This document shows positions 55,897 through 64,000 of a stretch of DNA of 64,000 nucleotides, in pieces; position 1 is the stretch's first letter; every line of letters begins with the position of its first letter. The stretch covers positions 124,001 through 188,000 of the forward strand of contig DASWIS010000008.1 in NCBI GenBank assembly GCA_036397555.1, in the 5' to 3' direction. The notes beneath the pieces are model-generated. The model did not search any database and was not told where the DNA came from. It saw only the letters and a program-made list of their open reading frames with translations. The DNA is from Candidatus Zixiibacteriota bacterium. Its GTDB lineage: Bacteria > Zixibacteria > MSB-5A5 > WJJR01. Position numbers and translations under genes: made by a program.

Positions 55897-56961
55897 CTAC
55901 AAAACGATCTCCAAGTGAGGTTCATCTGTAGCAAAGACCTCTCCGCAGATCGCGGCATCCTCGATTCCCATATCGATCAGGCGGTTCAGGAGCAATTGTG
56001 CCTGCCGCTCATCGATTGTAATCAGCAAACCACCGGAGGTTTGGGGATCGAACAGAATGCTTCGCTGAATCGGATCGAGCGACTCGGTAATTCTGATCTT
56101 CCCATCCAACGCTTGCGCATTCGACGCGGTGACCCCGGTTGAGGCGCCTGCGGCGATGAGTTGCTCCGAGATCGTCCAGCGGGGAATATCCGCAAATCGG
56201 AAGCGAACGCCGACACTCGATGCCTGGGCCACCTCAAATGAATGTCCCGCCAACCCGAACCCGGTGATGTCGGTGACTCCGTGTGTACCGTCGAATCCCA
56301 GCATCGCCTCACAGGCGCTCTTGTTCAATTCCGCCATCTTTTTCAGAACTGGGTGTGCGACGGCCCAATCGATCTGCTCCGCCCGCAGGCCGTTGACGAT
56401 GACGCCGGTTCCGATCCGCTTGGTGAGGATGACCACGTCACCCGGTTTGGCGCCGGCGTTTGTCTTCAAATCGGCATCCCGCACGATGCCCGTCACCGAC
56501 AAGCCATACTTCAGTTCATTGTCTTTGACTGTGTGGCCGCCGATCAGGACCGCTCCGGCAAGGGTCGTCACTTCCAATCCGCCGCGCATGATCTCGGTGA
56601 GCAACTCGCCGGCGATGCCGCGCGTCGGAAAACAACAAAGATTGAGAACCGCCTTGGGAGTGCCTCCCATGGCGTACACGTCGGAGAGCGAGTTGGCCGC
56701 GGCGATCTGGCCGTACAAGAATGGATCGTCGCACGGCGGCGTGATAAAATCCGCCGTCAACACCAGCGACAGATCAGGGCCGATGCGATACACGCCCGCG
56801 TCGTCGGATGTCCCCAATCCGACGATTACCTCGGGCGGCGATGGGACGTCCAACTCGTCTACGATGCGATGCAGGTCCACCGGACCGATTTTACCGGCTC
56901 AACCACCGGAGCGGGCAAACTGTGTAAGCTGTCCCGGCGTCGATATGCGGCATTCCGACAC
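55897..56961 (-). CDS. selD: Selenide, water dikinase, with selenocysteine at the active site
   Basis: A SelD protein making selenophosphate from selenide and ATP. The conventional frame from GTG 56880 (MDLHRIVDELDV) lacks the N-terminal active-site loop; the frame upstream reads LTQFARSGG, TGA at 56899-56901, AGKIGPVDL, exactly the family motif with Sec in place of Cys21 and Lys24 conserved. The full gene starts at GTG 56961, nine bases after GGAGG, giving 354 residues. TADFITPPCDDPF, GGTPKAVLNL and the IGGHTVKDNELKYGLSV site also fit. It is 56 bases upstream of the DUF1015 gene. Confidence 0.93.
56874..56898 (-). promoter_or_regulatory. Probable bacterial SECIS element in selD
   Basis: On the minus strand, 12 bases after the TGA, GGTCC and GGACC pair perfectly around a GGT loop (56886-56874). 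The loop begins with G and starts 17 bases after the TGA, matching the known bacterial SECIS geometry (16-37 bases, G in the first two loop positions). Confidence 0.7.
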
Positions 56962-57667
56962 TGTCACTCACCTCCTCTCCGTCTCGCGGCCGGCGCCATG
57001 GATCGACGTCGACCGGTTTTGCAAGATACGCGATCAAGTCGGTCCGAATGAGCCCCAAGTCAGGGGTCTTTTGTCTCACGCATAAGATAACGTCCCGCGC
57101 CCTGACCGGGCGCGGGACGCCACGCTGTAGGTTTCTGCCTGTTGATGATGCTCTTGTCGGACTTCCGGCACCTCCTGACCGGTGTCGATGGCGGCCACCG
57201 GTCGCTGCCGCCTTGATTTTTGTGCGGGACTTGCACGCGCCCACATGCCGTGATTCGCATGCGCACCGCACAGTTTCTATGGGAGATGATTCTGGAGAAC
57301 GCAGGCCGACGTCCGGGCGCGGTCAATGTCCCGGCACTATGGTCAGGCCCGCCCGGTACAGATACACTTGTTACGGGAACCGAAGCCGACCAGTGAGATG
57401 TCGGCGATGAGGATGTGGTATGCGATCCGCTTCATTCGATCACAACTTTCAACTCTGTAAAGTATACGCAATTGGTCCGATCTTTGGGGGATGAATCTTT
57501 GACGCCGCGATGCCCCCTTTGCCACAGCGCGCTCGTCGCAACAGGAAGGGCGGGGGTCCCCCGCCGAGCCGGAAGAGAAGCTTGGGCGGATTGGCACCGC
57601 CGTCCCGGATTTGGTATCATCCCGGCGCAGGGAAGGCAAAGCGAACGCCTGAACGCAGGAGCAACGA
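56962..57667. other. Intergenic region with hairpins, no recognised gene
   Basis: A 706-base stretch between selD and pruA. Open frames of 60-134 residues exist on both strands but look random (Arg/Pro/Ser-rich). Notable are a 12-bp perfect hairpin at 57091-57119 and a palindrome GGCGGGGGTCCCCCGCC at 57549-57565. It must contain promoters for two divergent genes; I could not assign them. No tRNA or known riboswitch was seen. Confidence 0.5.
57091..57119. repeat. Perfect 12-bp inverted repeat
   Basis: CGTCCCGCGCCC and its exact complement surround TGACC. No T-run follows on the plus strand; on the minus strand GTTATCTTATG is only weakly T-rich. Possible REP-like element or weak terminator. 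Confidence 0.6.
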
Positions 57668-59293
57668 ATGAATAATGCCATCGTCAATGTCCCGACACCC
57701 CGCAACGAGCCGGTCAAGTCATACGTACCCGGCAGTCCGGAACGCAAAGAGCTGCAGGAGGAAATCCGAAATCAGCGCCGGGAGCGGATCGAAATCCCGC
57801 TGATCATCGGCGGCGAGGAGGTCCGTACCGGCGACTTGGCCGACTGCCTCATGCCGCACGAGCACAGTCATCTCCTTGCACATTTCCACAAGGCGTCACG
57901 AGCGCATGTGAAGCTGGCCATCGAGGCGGCCAGGGCGGCGCAGCCCGCGTGGGCGGCGCTGGATTGGGAACATCGTCTCGCGATCTTCCTGAAAGCGGCC
58001 GATTTGTTGTCCGGGACGTATCGGTCCATCATCAACGGCGCCACCATGAACGGCCAGAGCAAGAATGTCATGCAGGCCGAGTTGGACGCCGCCTGCGAGT
58101 TGATTGACTTCTGGAGGTTCAACTGCTCCTATGCCCGCCAGATTTACGCCCAGCAGCCCGAATCCTCAACGGGGATATGGAATTACATGGAATACCGGCC
58201 ATTGGAGGGGTTCGTGTTCGCGGTGACGCCCTTCAACTTCACCGCCATCGGCGGCAACCTGCCAACCGCCCCGGCGATGCTGGGCAATGTGACGTTGTGG
58301 AAGCCCGCCTCCAGCGCCGTTTATGCGGCGTGGTTTGTCATGCAGGTGCTGATTGATGCCGGGCTGCCGCCGGGGGTGATCAACTTCATCCCCGGTTCCG
58401 GGGCCGAAGTCGGCGATCCGGCGCTCGATTCCCCGGACCTGGCGGGGGTCCATTTTACCGGTTCGACCGCGACCTTTCAGGGGATGTGGCGCCGCATTGG
58501 GCAGAACATTGCCAATTACAAGTCGTACCCACGCATTGTCGGCGAGACCGGCGGCAAGGATTTTGTCTTCGCGCATCCGTCGGCCGATGTCGAGGCGCTG
58601 AATACCGCACTCTTGCGTGGCGCATTCGAGTATCAGGGGCAAAAGTGCTCGGCCGCGTCACGGGCCTTCATTCCCGAGTCGATTTGGCCGAAGCTCCGGG
58701 ACCGCCTGCTCGATGAGGTCACGCAGATGAAGATGGGCGACCCCTTGGAATTCGACAACTTCATCAACGCTGTCATCGACCGCAACGCCTTCAAGTCCAT
58801 CAAGTCCTATATCGACTTTGCGCAGTCGTCGTCCGACGCCATGGTCCTCTGCGGCGGACGCTGCGACGACAAGAAGGGATACTTCATCGAGCCGACCGTG
58901 GTGCAGACCACCGATCCGAAGTTCAAGCTGCTCTGCGAGGAAATTTTCGGTCCGGTCCTCACGGTCCTTGTCTATCCCGACAATAAGCTCGATGAAGCGC
59001 TGACCATGTGCGACACCGGCTCGCCCTATGGGCTGACCGGCGCGGTTTTCGCGCAGGACCGTTATGTCATCGCGCGGATCGCACGGCGTCTGGTCAACAC
59101 GGCGGGGAACTTCTACATCAACGATAAACCGACCGGCGCGGTGGTCGGCCAGCAGCCCTTCGGCGGCAGCCGCGCCTCCGGCACCAATGACAAGGCGGGC
59201 AGCTTGCTCAACATGATCCGCTGGGTCACCCCGCGCGTGATCAAAGAGAACTTCGTCCCGCCCAAGGACTGGCGGTATCCGTTTTTGGGGTAG
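57668..59293 (+). CDS. pruA: 1-pyrroline-5-carboxylate dehydrogenase
   Basis: A 541-residue aldehyde dehydrogenase of the P5C type, oxidising glutamate semialdehyde to glutamate with NAD. The catalytic pair is visible: Glu in VGETGGKDF and Cys in YQGQKCSAASR. P5CDH-specific features are NGATMNGQSKNVMQAELDA, ATPFNFTAIGGNLPTAP-like VTPFNFTAIGGN, and the C-terminal FGGSRASGTNDKAGS. GCAGGAGCAAC precedes the ATG. No proline dehydrogenase lies next to it. Confidence 0.96.
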   Translation: MNNAIVNVPTPRNEPVKSYVPGSPERKELQEEIRNQRRERIEIPLIIGGEEVRTGDLADCLMPHEHSHLLAHFHKASRAHVKLAIEAARAAQPAWAALDWEHRLAIFLKAADLLSGTYRSIINGATMNGQSKNVMQAELDAACELIDFWRFNCSYARQIYAQQPESSTGIWNYMEYRPLEGFVFAVTPFNFTAIGGNLPTAPAMLGNVTLWKPASSAVYAAWFVMQVLIDAGLPPGVINFIPGSGAEVGDPALDSPDLAGVHFTGSTATFQGMWRRIGQNIANYKSYPRIVGETGGKDFVFAHPSADVEALNTALLRGAFEYQGQKCSAASRAFIPESIWPKLRDRLLDEVTQMKMGDPLEFDNFINAVIDRNAFKSIKSYIDFAQSSSDAMVLCGGRCDDKKGYFIEPTVVQTTDPKFKLLCEEIFGPVLTVLVYPDNKLDEALTMCDTGSPYGLTGAVFAQDRYVIARIARRLVNTAGNFYINDKPTGAVVGQQPFGGSRASGTNDKAGSLLNMIRWVTPRVIKENFVPPKDWRYPFLG

Positions 59294-59321
59294 GAGTTGT
59301 CCGTAGGCAGAGGAATCTGGT

Positions 59322-60125
59322 GTGGATTCAAACCCAGACAGATTGAAATCTGAGCTTCATTGGCTCGTTTTGATTGGGGAGTCGATGGAACTTGATCTCA
59401 TGCTTCGCCGCCGAGCTGAGTCCGGCGCACCGGTTCTTGATAAGGAACCCCAGCGCGCGGCGGAGAAGTTTAAGCCGTCCTTTGAAAGAGATTACCAAAA
59501 GTGGTATACGCAAGCGGACGCTGTAATCCGCCTGATTCTGCCGAGCAGGCTGCCCGAATTCGAACTACTTTACAGGAGCGAAGGAAAGCGTAAGGCGATT
59601 GACGCCCAGAACTACTCTATCCAAGATTGGCTCTTGGGACTTCGAGTGACGCACGGGTACCCCGCTACGGAGTCGTTTGACCATCTTGGTTGCGCCGCCT
59701 CACGACTCTCATTGCAGCGGAAGATCTTAGAATCCGCTCGCGCCAAATTCGATGGCAGCCTGCTCGATATACGCCACATCGTTCAAGCCGATCTCTTCGA
59801 CTCTGAACTGGACGCGGCTAGAGAGTTGCTAAAGCACGGATTCCTTCGGCCGGCAGGAGTCGTTGCTGGGGTTGTCCTCGAACGCCACCTCAGTCACGTG
59901 TGTTTGAGCCACGACGTGAGGAGCAGGAAGCAGAATCCTACACTCAGCGACTTCAATGATCTTCTGAAAAATAAAAGCGTCATTGACATTATTCTCTGGC
60001 GCAAGGTGCAGCATTTGGGCGATCTCCGTAATCTCTGCGCTCACGACAAGGAGCGTGACCCAACTAAGGAAGAAGTCCTTGAGTTGATTGATGGGGCAGG
60101 GAAGATTACAAAGACACTCGTGTGA
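59322..60125 (+). CDS. HEPN-like protein of unknown function
   Basis: A 267-residue mostly helical protein starting at GTG 59322. The C-terminal RNLCAHDKERDPT contains Arg236-x4-His241, the HEPN signature, in a context like RNxxAH of DUF4145-type and RiboL-PSP-HEPN proteins. The central KHGFLRPAGVVAGVVLERHL is typical of this family. Lower G+C and different codon use than neighbours suggest acquisition. It follows pruA by 28 bases. No partner toxin-antitoxin gene is beside it. Confidence 0.7.
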   Translation: MDSNPDRLKSELHWLVLIGESMELDLMLRRRAESGAPVLDKEPQRAAEKFKPSFERDYQKWYTQADAVIRLILPSRLPEFELLYRSEGKRKAIDAQNYSIQDWLLGLRVTHGYPATESFDHLGCAASRLSLQRKILESARAKFDGSLLDIRHIVQADLFDSELDAARELLKHGFLRPAGVVAGVVLERHLSHVCLSHDVRSRKQNPTLSDFNDLLKNKSVIDIILWRKVQHLGDLRNLCAHDKERDPTKEEVLELIDGAGKITKTLV

Positions 60126-60134
60126 CACTGGATT

Positions 60135-60290
60135 GCGACAGGGCGGCCCGTCCCTCAATCAGGGTTTCACGTTTCGGAAGCGTGATGGGCACGATACGTC
60201 GCCTGTCCCGAATGCAGTGAGGGGTGCCCCTACAACGACACGACGATTCGCTTACGGAGGGCGCGGGGACCGCGCCCCTACAGTCTGAAA
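60135..60290. repeat. Intergenic repeat cluster
   Basis: Several short palindromes lie here: AGGGGTGCCCCT-type at about 60223 and GGGCGCGG-GGA-CCGCGCCC at 60259-60277 with CGCGCCCCTAC at its end. The complement GTAGGGGCGCG recurs at about 16230 after glmS. These are widespread non-coding repeats. Confidence 0.6.
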
Positions 60291-60305
60291 CGGAGTAGCG
60301 GCGCA

Positions 60306-61100
60306 ATGCCTCTCACCATCCACCAAGTCGACGCATTCACCGACACGCTGTTTGCGGGAAATCCGGCGGCCGTGTGCATTCTGCCGGCGGTGGGCGACGA
60401 GACGTGGATGCAGCATGTCGCGCGGGAGATGAACCTCTCCGAGACGGCCTTCCTCGTCAAAACCGACGACGGATACGATTTGCGCTGGTTTACCCCCGTG
60501 CACGAGGTCGACTTGTGCGGGCATGCAACACTGGCGAGTGCGCACATTCTCTACGAAACAGGAGTACTCGCGCGGTCCGCTGAAGCGCGATTCCACACCA
60601 AGAGTGGACGGCTCACCGCGCGCCGTGATGGCGACTGGATCGTGATGGATTTCCCCGCGACGCCGGTCAAGCCCACCGATCAACTGGACGCGCTCAACCA
60701 GGGGCTGGGCGTGACTCCGAAGTTCACCGGCCGAAGCAAGTTCGACTATCTGTTGGAGCTGGATTCGGAACGGACAGTTCGACGGTTGCAGCCGGACATG
60801 TCGAAGCTCGGAGAGATCGTGACCCGTGGGATCATCGTGACCGCCAATTCGGATTCACGAGACTACGATTTTGTCTCGCGGTTCTTTGCGCCGCGGTCGG
60901 GCATCGACGAAGACCCGGTCACCGGCTCGTCACACTGCGCGCTCGGCCCATTCTGGAACGGCAAACTCGGCAAGGACCACTTGATCGCAAAACAAGTCTC
61001 CGCCCGCACCGGAATTGTCCGGGTCACGATCAAAGGCGAACGTGTCCTCCTCGGCGGCCAGGCGGTTACCGTGATGCGGGGGGAGATGCTCTCTGTATAG
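60306..61100 (+). CDS. PhzF-family isomerase/epimerase
   Basis: A 264-residue diaminopimelate-epimerase-like fold protein of the PhzF family. Signatures are FTDTLFAGNPAAVCIL, EMNLSETAFLVK with the catalytic-type Glu, WFTPVHEVDLCGHATLASAHIL, and the C-terminal DPVTGSSHCALGPFW. Specific substrate unknown; such genes occur as singletons widely. It starts at ATG 60306, and a repeat cluster precedes it. Confidence 0.93.
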   Translation: MPLTIHQVDAFTDTLFAGNPAAVCILPAVGDETWMQHVAREMNLSETAFLVKTDDGYDLRWFTPVHEVDLCGHATLASAHILYETGVLARSAEARFHTKSGRLTARRDGDWIVMDFPATPVKPTDQLDALNQGLGVTPKFTGRSKFDYLLELDSERTVRRLQPDMSKLGEIVTRGIIVTANSDSRDYDFVSRFFAPRSGIDEDPVTGSSHCALGPFWNGKLGKDHLIAKQVSARTGIVRVTIKGERVLLGGQAVTVMRGEMLSV

Positions 61101-61230
61101 CTCGACAAATCAGAGTCTCTCATGTCTGGAATCGGCTCGATAAACGAAGGGACTCTGTGATGCATCGAGTTCCCTCCCCGCGTCGATCCGCCGGTGACGG
61201 ATCGACTCGCCCCTCCTGCCAGGCGGGGAT

Positions 61231-61275
61231 ATCGGCTCCCTCTCCCATCGGGAGAGGGTTGGGGTGAGGGACAAA
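61231..61275. repeat. Widespread CCCTCTCCC-type intergenic repeat
   Basis: CCCTCTCCCATCGGGAGAGGG followed by TTGGGGTGAGGG is a known class of repeat common in many bacterial genomes. It lies in the 270-base gap between PhzF and the converging GerW gene; nothing else was recognised there. Confidence 0.7.
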
Positions 61276-61372
61276 CAATCGTCACACGTGATGGGTCATG
61301 CAGCGACTCGCCTCGAAAACCGTGCGGGACTCAGAGTAACCGGCTTGAAGACACGACTGCGGAGTCGAGAAT

Positions 61373-61768
61373 TCACGACTTCGTGGTACTGTCTTTGGGC
61401 GATTCCCCGCCGTCCTTCTTCGCCGTCCACTTCTTGATCAGTTCGACCACCTCCGGCGCAGCATCGAGGAGCGCGTCGAAGGAGCCCTTCTTCTTCGCGG
61501 GTAGGACGGAGACTTTGTCGGGTTCCAACACTAAGAAGACTGCCGGCTCGACCATCGCGCCGCCGCCGCCACCACCGCCGAATCCGGTGGCTTTGTCGGT
61601 CTGGCTGCCTTCGCCGCCGCCGACACCGAAGCCGACCGTGATGCGCGTGATGGGGATGACCGTCCGCCCGCCGACACTGACCGGCTGGCCGACCACGGTC
61701 TCCGACCGCGCAATCGTGCGCAGTTCACCGACAATACCCTGTAACAGTTCCGTAATGTTGTTCGCCAT
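61373..61768 (-). CDS. GerW/YtfJ-family protein
   Basis: A 131-residue protein of the GerW family, named for Bacillus YtfJ of the spore. Signature VVGQPVSVGGRTVIPITRITVGFGVGGGEG is followed by a glycine-rich stretch (FGGGGGGGAMVEP) and VFLVLEPDKVSVLP. The C-terminal tail is Lys/Ser-rich. Outside spore-formers its function is unknown. A DUF2953 (YtfI-like) gene lies 16 bases upstream, the same pairing as in Bacillus. Confidence 0.9.
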   Translation of the reverse strand: MANNITELLQGIVGELRTIARSETVVGQPVSVGGRTVIPITRITVGFGVGGGEGSQTDKATGFGGGGGGGAMVEPAVFLVLEPDKVSVLPAKKKGSFDALLDAAPEVVELIKKWTAKKDGGESPKDSTTKS

Positions 61769-61784
61769 CGTTCCTCCCTGAGCG

Positions 61785-62429
61785 TCAGGTCGTCCTGGTC
61801 CGCCTCATCCGCCAAATGCCGCGCCATGGCAGTGTGGCCACGGCACGGGCGACATGGATGAGCGGTGTGAGCGGAATGACCCGCCAGACCAAGTCGGCCT
61901 CTCCATGAAATGTGGCACGGTCAAAAGTGCCCCGAAGTTCCCATTCTAACTGCGGCCAGCGCCGCAGAATCATGCCGCGCGCCGCGTACAGATACCCGAT
62001 GGCCATCCCGGTCGTTGCCGGATCACCGGTTCCGACCGCCATGGCGATGCGCCCCCGCTCCAGCCGCCATGCCCGCAGCAGCCGTCCGGCCAACCGCAAG
62101 GCGACGCGTGTAATTTTCAAGAGAACCGGACGATTCTGCCGCGCCGATTCGATTCGTTGAGACAGCGTCCGAACGGGTTTCTTGAGTCCCGGCTTCTTCG
62201 GGCGAGCCCCTTTTTCGCGTACGGCCCCAATCGGGGTGCTGGAGACCTGCCATCCGAGGATGGACACAATCCTCTGTCCACCGATAACCGTCACCGTCAG
62301 ACCGAACCACGATACCGCCACCCGCACACCGCCAATCGTCGTGAACCGCAGCCGTACGGGGGAAAGTACCGCGACCGCCATCACGGCTGCAAACGCGAGC
62401 AGCATGCATCCCAATAGAGTCATCAGCAC
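61785..62429 (-). CDS. DUF2953-family (YtfI-like) membrane protein
   Basis: A 214-residue protein with an N-terminal membrane helix (about 1-22), a basic, proline-containing linker and the DUF2953 core, recognised from RIAMAVGTGDPATTGMAIGYLYAARGM and WELRGTFDRATFHGEADLVWR. It lies immediately upstream of GerW and probably forms one unit with it. A conserved partner role at the membrane is plausible; no enzymatic motif is visible. Confidence 0.85.
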   Translation of the reverse strand: MLMTLLGCMLLAFAAVMAVAVLSPVRLRFTTIGGVRVAVSWFGLTVTVIGGQRIVSILGWQVSSTPIGAVREKGARPKKPGLKKPVRTLSQRIESARQNRPVLLKITRVALRLAGRLLRAWRLERGRIAMAVGTGDPATTGMAIGYLYAARGMILRRWPQLEWELRGTFDRATFHGEADLVWRVIPLTPLIHVARAVATLPWRGIWRMRRTRTT

Positions 62430-62571
62430 CTATCCCCGATCATCGACGATTATTCCCAATATAATGTTTCGGCAGACTGGACGTGGCCCGCAGCCGTCAA
62501 ATCCCCGCTCAGACCGGGCAAGGTCGCGTCCGATATAAGAATCAAGAAGGCGTAACGGTCCGGGGAGCGCT

Positions 62572-63357
62572 ATGAAGGCTATCATTCGTTTCAGCAATGC
62601 GATACTCTGTTCGCTGGGCATCTTGCTGATCGCCTATGGGTGTCCCAGTTCACCAGACGGCAACGGCAATGGGATCGCCGATTACGAGTTGTGGGTCGTG
62701 CTGGAAAAGAATCTGGACGCCAACAGTGATAATTTGAGCGTGGAGTTTCGACACGACGGCGATCCGGTGTCGGGCGGCAGTGTCTCGGTCGCCGGCGACC
62801 CGATCATTACATTCGACAACAATGGCAACGCGCAGAAGTCATACTCCCTCGGCCAGTGGACGACCGGCGCCTGGATTCATATCATTGCGCGCGATTCGAC
62901 CGGGGCCGCGGTCTATCGCGATTCGATCGTGATCCCCAGCGAGTTTTTGGTCAACGTCTTCCCGGAAGATCAACCCTGGCGTCCGGGCCAGACGCTCCCG
63001 CGCATCGAGTGGGGCACCTCGATCATGGCGACCAACTACGCGATTTCAGTCAGAGCGCGCACCGCCGGCAACGCGCCGCGCGGTTTCGCCGAATACTATC
63101 AGTCAGCGCAGGCGCTCTCACAAACATTCCAGCAGAGCGTTTTCAGCGACATTTTTGACAATGTCATTCCCGATATGTACGACATCCACGTTGTGGCATC
63201 ATCTCCCAATTTCATTGAGCCATCGACCGCGCACGCATATCGGACGCCCGATTTCGACGATATTCCGCAGCCGATCGATGACGACGATGTCACCGGCGCG
63301 ATCGCGGCGCTGTGTGTCGCCGAGCGGGTCACCGTTTCGGTCGAGACCTTACAGTAG
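62572..63357 (+). CDS. Lipoprotein of unknown function
   Basis: A 261-residue lipoprotein with signal LGILLIAYGC and a Gly/Asn/Asp-rich start to the mature part (PSSPDGNGNGIADYELW). Beta-rich sequence (VLEKNLDANSDNLSVEFRHDG, then GGSVSVAGDPIITFDNNG) suggests one or two beta-sandwich domains. No family name is clear. It is a single-gene unit on the plus strand with a terminator at 63648. Confidence 0.75.
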   Translation: MKAIIRFSNAILCSLGILLIAYGCPSSPDGNGNGIADYELWVVLEKNLDANSDNLSVEFRHDGDPVSGGSVSVAGDPIITFDNNGNAQKSYSLGQWTTGAWIHIIARDSTGAAVYRDSIVIPSEFLVNVFPEDQPWRPGQTLPRIEWGTSIMATNYAISVRARTAGNAPRGFAEYYQSAQALSQTFQQSVFSDIFDNVIPDMYDIHVVASSPNFIEPSTAHAYRTPDFDDIPQPIDDDDVTGAIAALCVAERVTVSVETLQ

Positions 63358-63766
63358 TGGTTGAAGTGCGCGGGTTCGCGGCGACTTTTTTAGATTCGAT
63401 GAAGTTTTGGGCTTGACAACCATCCCCGGAATCAGCACATAGGCCACGGCCGACACGGTTGTTGTTACTCGGCACTGTCTTCGAAATGTTCGTTTTGCGA
63501 GTATAGGATATTCCGAGAGGGGGGCCTTCGGCGGTTCCAGCGAGCCGGGGACCCAGGTGAGGCAAGAGCACAGACGCATGCCAGATTCGCAAATCGGCGC
63601 TTTGCCAGTCCCGGGAATCGGGACGCGCCGTCCGGTTTTTTGAAGTTACGTCCCGCTTCGGCGGGACGTTTTTTTTGCGTGATGCGCATGAGATAACTAC
63701 TGCTTCTCCCACCATTCACCGTCCCCCCGTGCCGTGACGCGAGGGGCTTTGCTACGGGAGGTTTTA
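63358..63766. other. Intergenic region with terminator and hairpins
   Basis: About 410 bases with no supported gene. It holds GTCCCG-GGAAT-CGGGAC at 63609-63624, a following GGACGCGCCGTCC hairpin with a T6 run ending at 63641, and the strong terminator at 63648. The T-run suggests a first terminator for the lipoprotein gene. A TTGACA at about 63412 has no good -10 partner. Confidence 0.5.
63648..63676 (+). terminator. Intrinsic terminator upstream of the AsnRS-like gene
   Basis: Nine-base arms ACGTCCCGC and GCGGGACGT enclose a TTCG tetraloop and are followed by eight T. It ends a transcript reading rightward about 90 bases before the last gene, or acts as an attenuator for it. Confidence 0.9.
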
Positions 63767-64000
63767 GTGAACAAGAATCAGATTTACGACCGCGTCCTCA
63801 AGGCGCTGTGGCAGTGGACCATCGAGAAGGACTATCAGTTCCGTCCCACGCCGCGCATCGTCACCGCCACCGGCGCCTGCGAGAATGTCGACACGCTCTG
63901 GGAGGTGACCGCCGAGAGCGTTCCGGGCACTTACTTTTTCGCGCAGACCGGGCAGCTCTATCTCGAAATGGGTCTGGCGGAAGTGCCGCGCGCGTTTACC
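63767..64000 (+). CDS. Class II aminoacyl-tRNA synthetase core, AsnRS/AspRS-like (N-terminal fragment)
   Basis: The first 78 codons of a gene running off the right edge, starting at GTG 63767 with GGGAGG five bases upstream. The sequence RPTPRIVTATGACENVDTLWEV followed by YFFAQTGQLYLEMGLAEVPRAFT matches the catalytic-core motif around the QSGQLYLE segment of asparaginyl/aspartyl-tRNA synthetases. The N-terminal anticodon-binding domain is missing, so this may be a synthetase-like paralogue, such as an AsnA-type asparagine synthetase, instead of a tRNA ligase. The rest is outside the window. Confidence 0.75.
   Translation, partial: MNKNQIYDRVLKALWQWTIEKDYQFRPTPRIVTATGACENVDTLWEVTAESVPGTYFFAQTGQLYLEMGLAEVPRAFT

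Noticed and set aside
57343-57747. A 134-codon minus-strand open frame in the selD-pruA gap
   Set aside because: It overlaps the start of pruA, lacks a good ribosome-binding site and has no domain-like composition.

Overview
This window looks like the chromosome of a Gram-negative bacterium of roughly 60% G+C. Lipoproteins, a secreted dockerin-type protein, a DUF5683 protein, a TPR lipoprotein and several uncharacterised families fit an uncultured FCB-type lineage, most like Zixibacteria. That placement is inference from gene content, because no rRNA is present. I found no tRNA, rRNA, CRISPR array, prophage or insertion sequence.

Region 1 (1-10255, minus strand) is a respiratory complex I operon. 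An Rrf2-type regulator and a seven-iron ferredoxin precede nuoA-B-C-D, a fused nuoE-nuoF, a small extra ferredoxin, then nuoG-H-I. A second nuoB and the start of a second nuoC follow and run off the left edge. Region 2 (10680-18062) holds OsmC, an M23 peptidase, a phosphoglucosamine-mutase-like gene, a secreted protein, glmS and an odd cysteine-repeat exported protein.

Region 3 (18063-30725, plus strand) is the most unusual part. A TauE/NicO-like transporter gene is interrupted by one in-frame TGA. It is followed by a MutL/GlmL-type ASKHA ATPase, a lipoprotein, a barrel-sandwich/KOW-like protein and two paralogous four-gene membrane cassettes separated by a cold-shock gene. Conservation of order suggests an ATPase-linked envelope complex whose function I cannot name.

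Region 4 (30784-45265) has an XPF-type protein with a degenerate active site, exported proteins, a sirtuin, a TPR lipoprotein, pyrK-pyrD-pyrF-nnr, a HEPN-like protein, a copper-monooxygenase-like protein paired with a haem-motif protein, and a dockerin protein. Region 5 (45448-64000) has an ABC export system with HlyD subunit, MoeB/rhodanese-moaD-moaE, a methyltransferase, a VWA/MoxR pair, a DUF1015 protein that seems to start at ATT, selD (itself with an in-frame TGA in its active site), P5C dehydrogenase, a second HEPN-like protein, PhzF, a GerW/DUF2953 pair, a lipoprotein and the start of an AsnRS/AspRS-like protein.

selD implies that the organism makes selenophosphate, and its own TGA implies that it decodes UGA as selenocysteine. 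That makes the TGA in the transporter gene worth testing. Several intergenic regions carry short palindromic repeats, and one such repeat has been read into the C-terminus of a gene.
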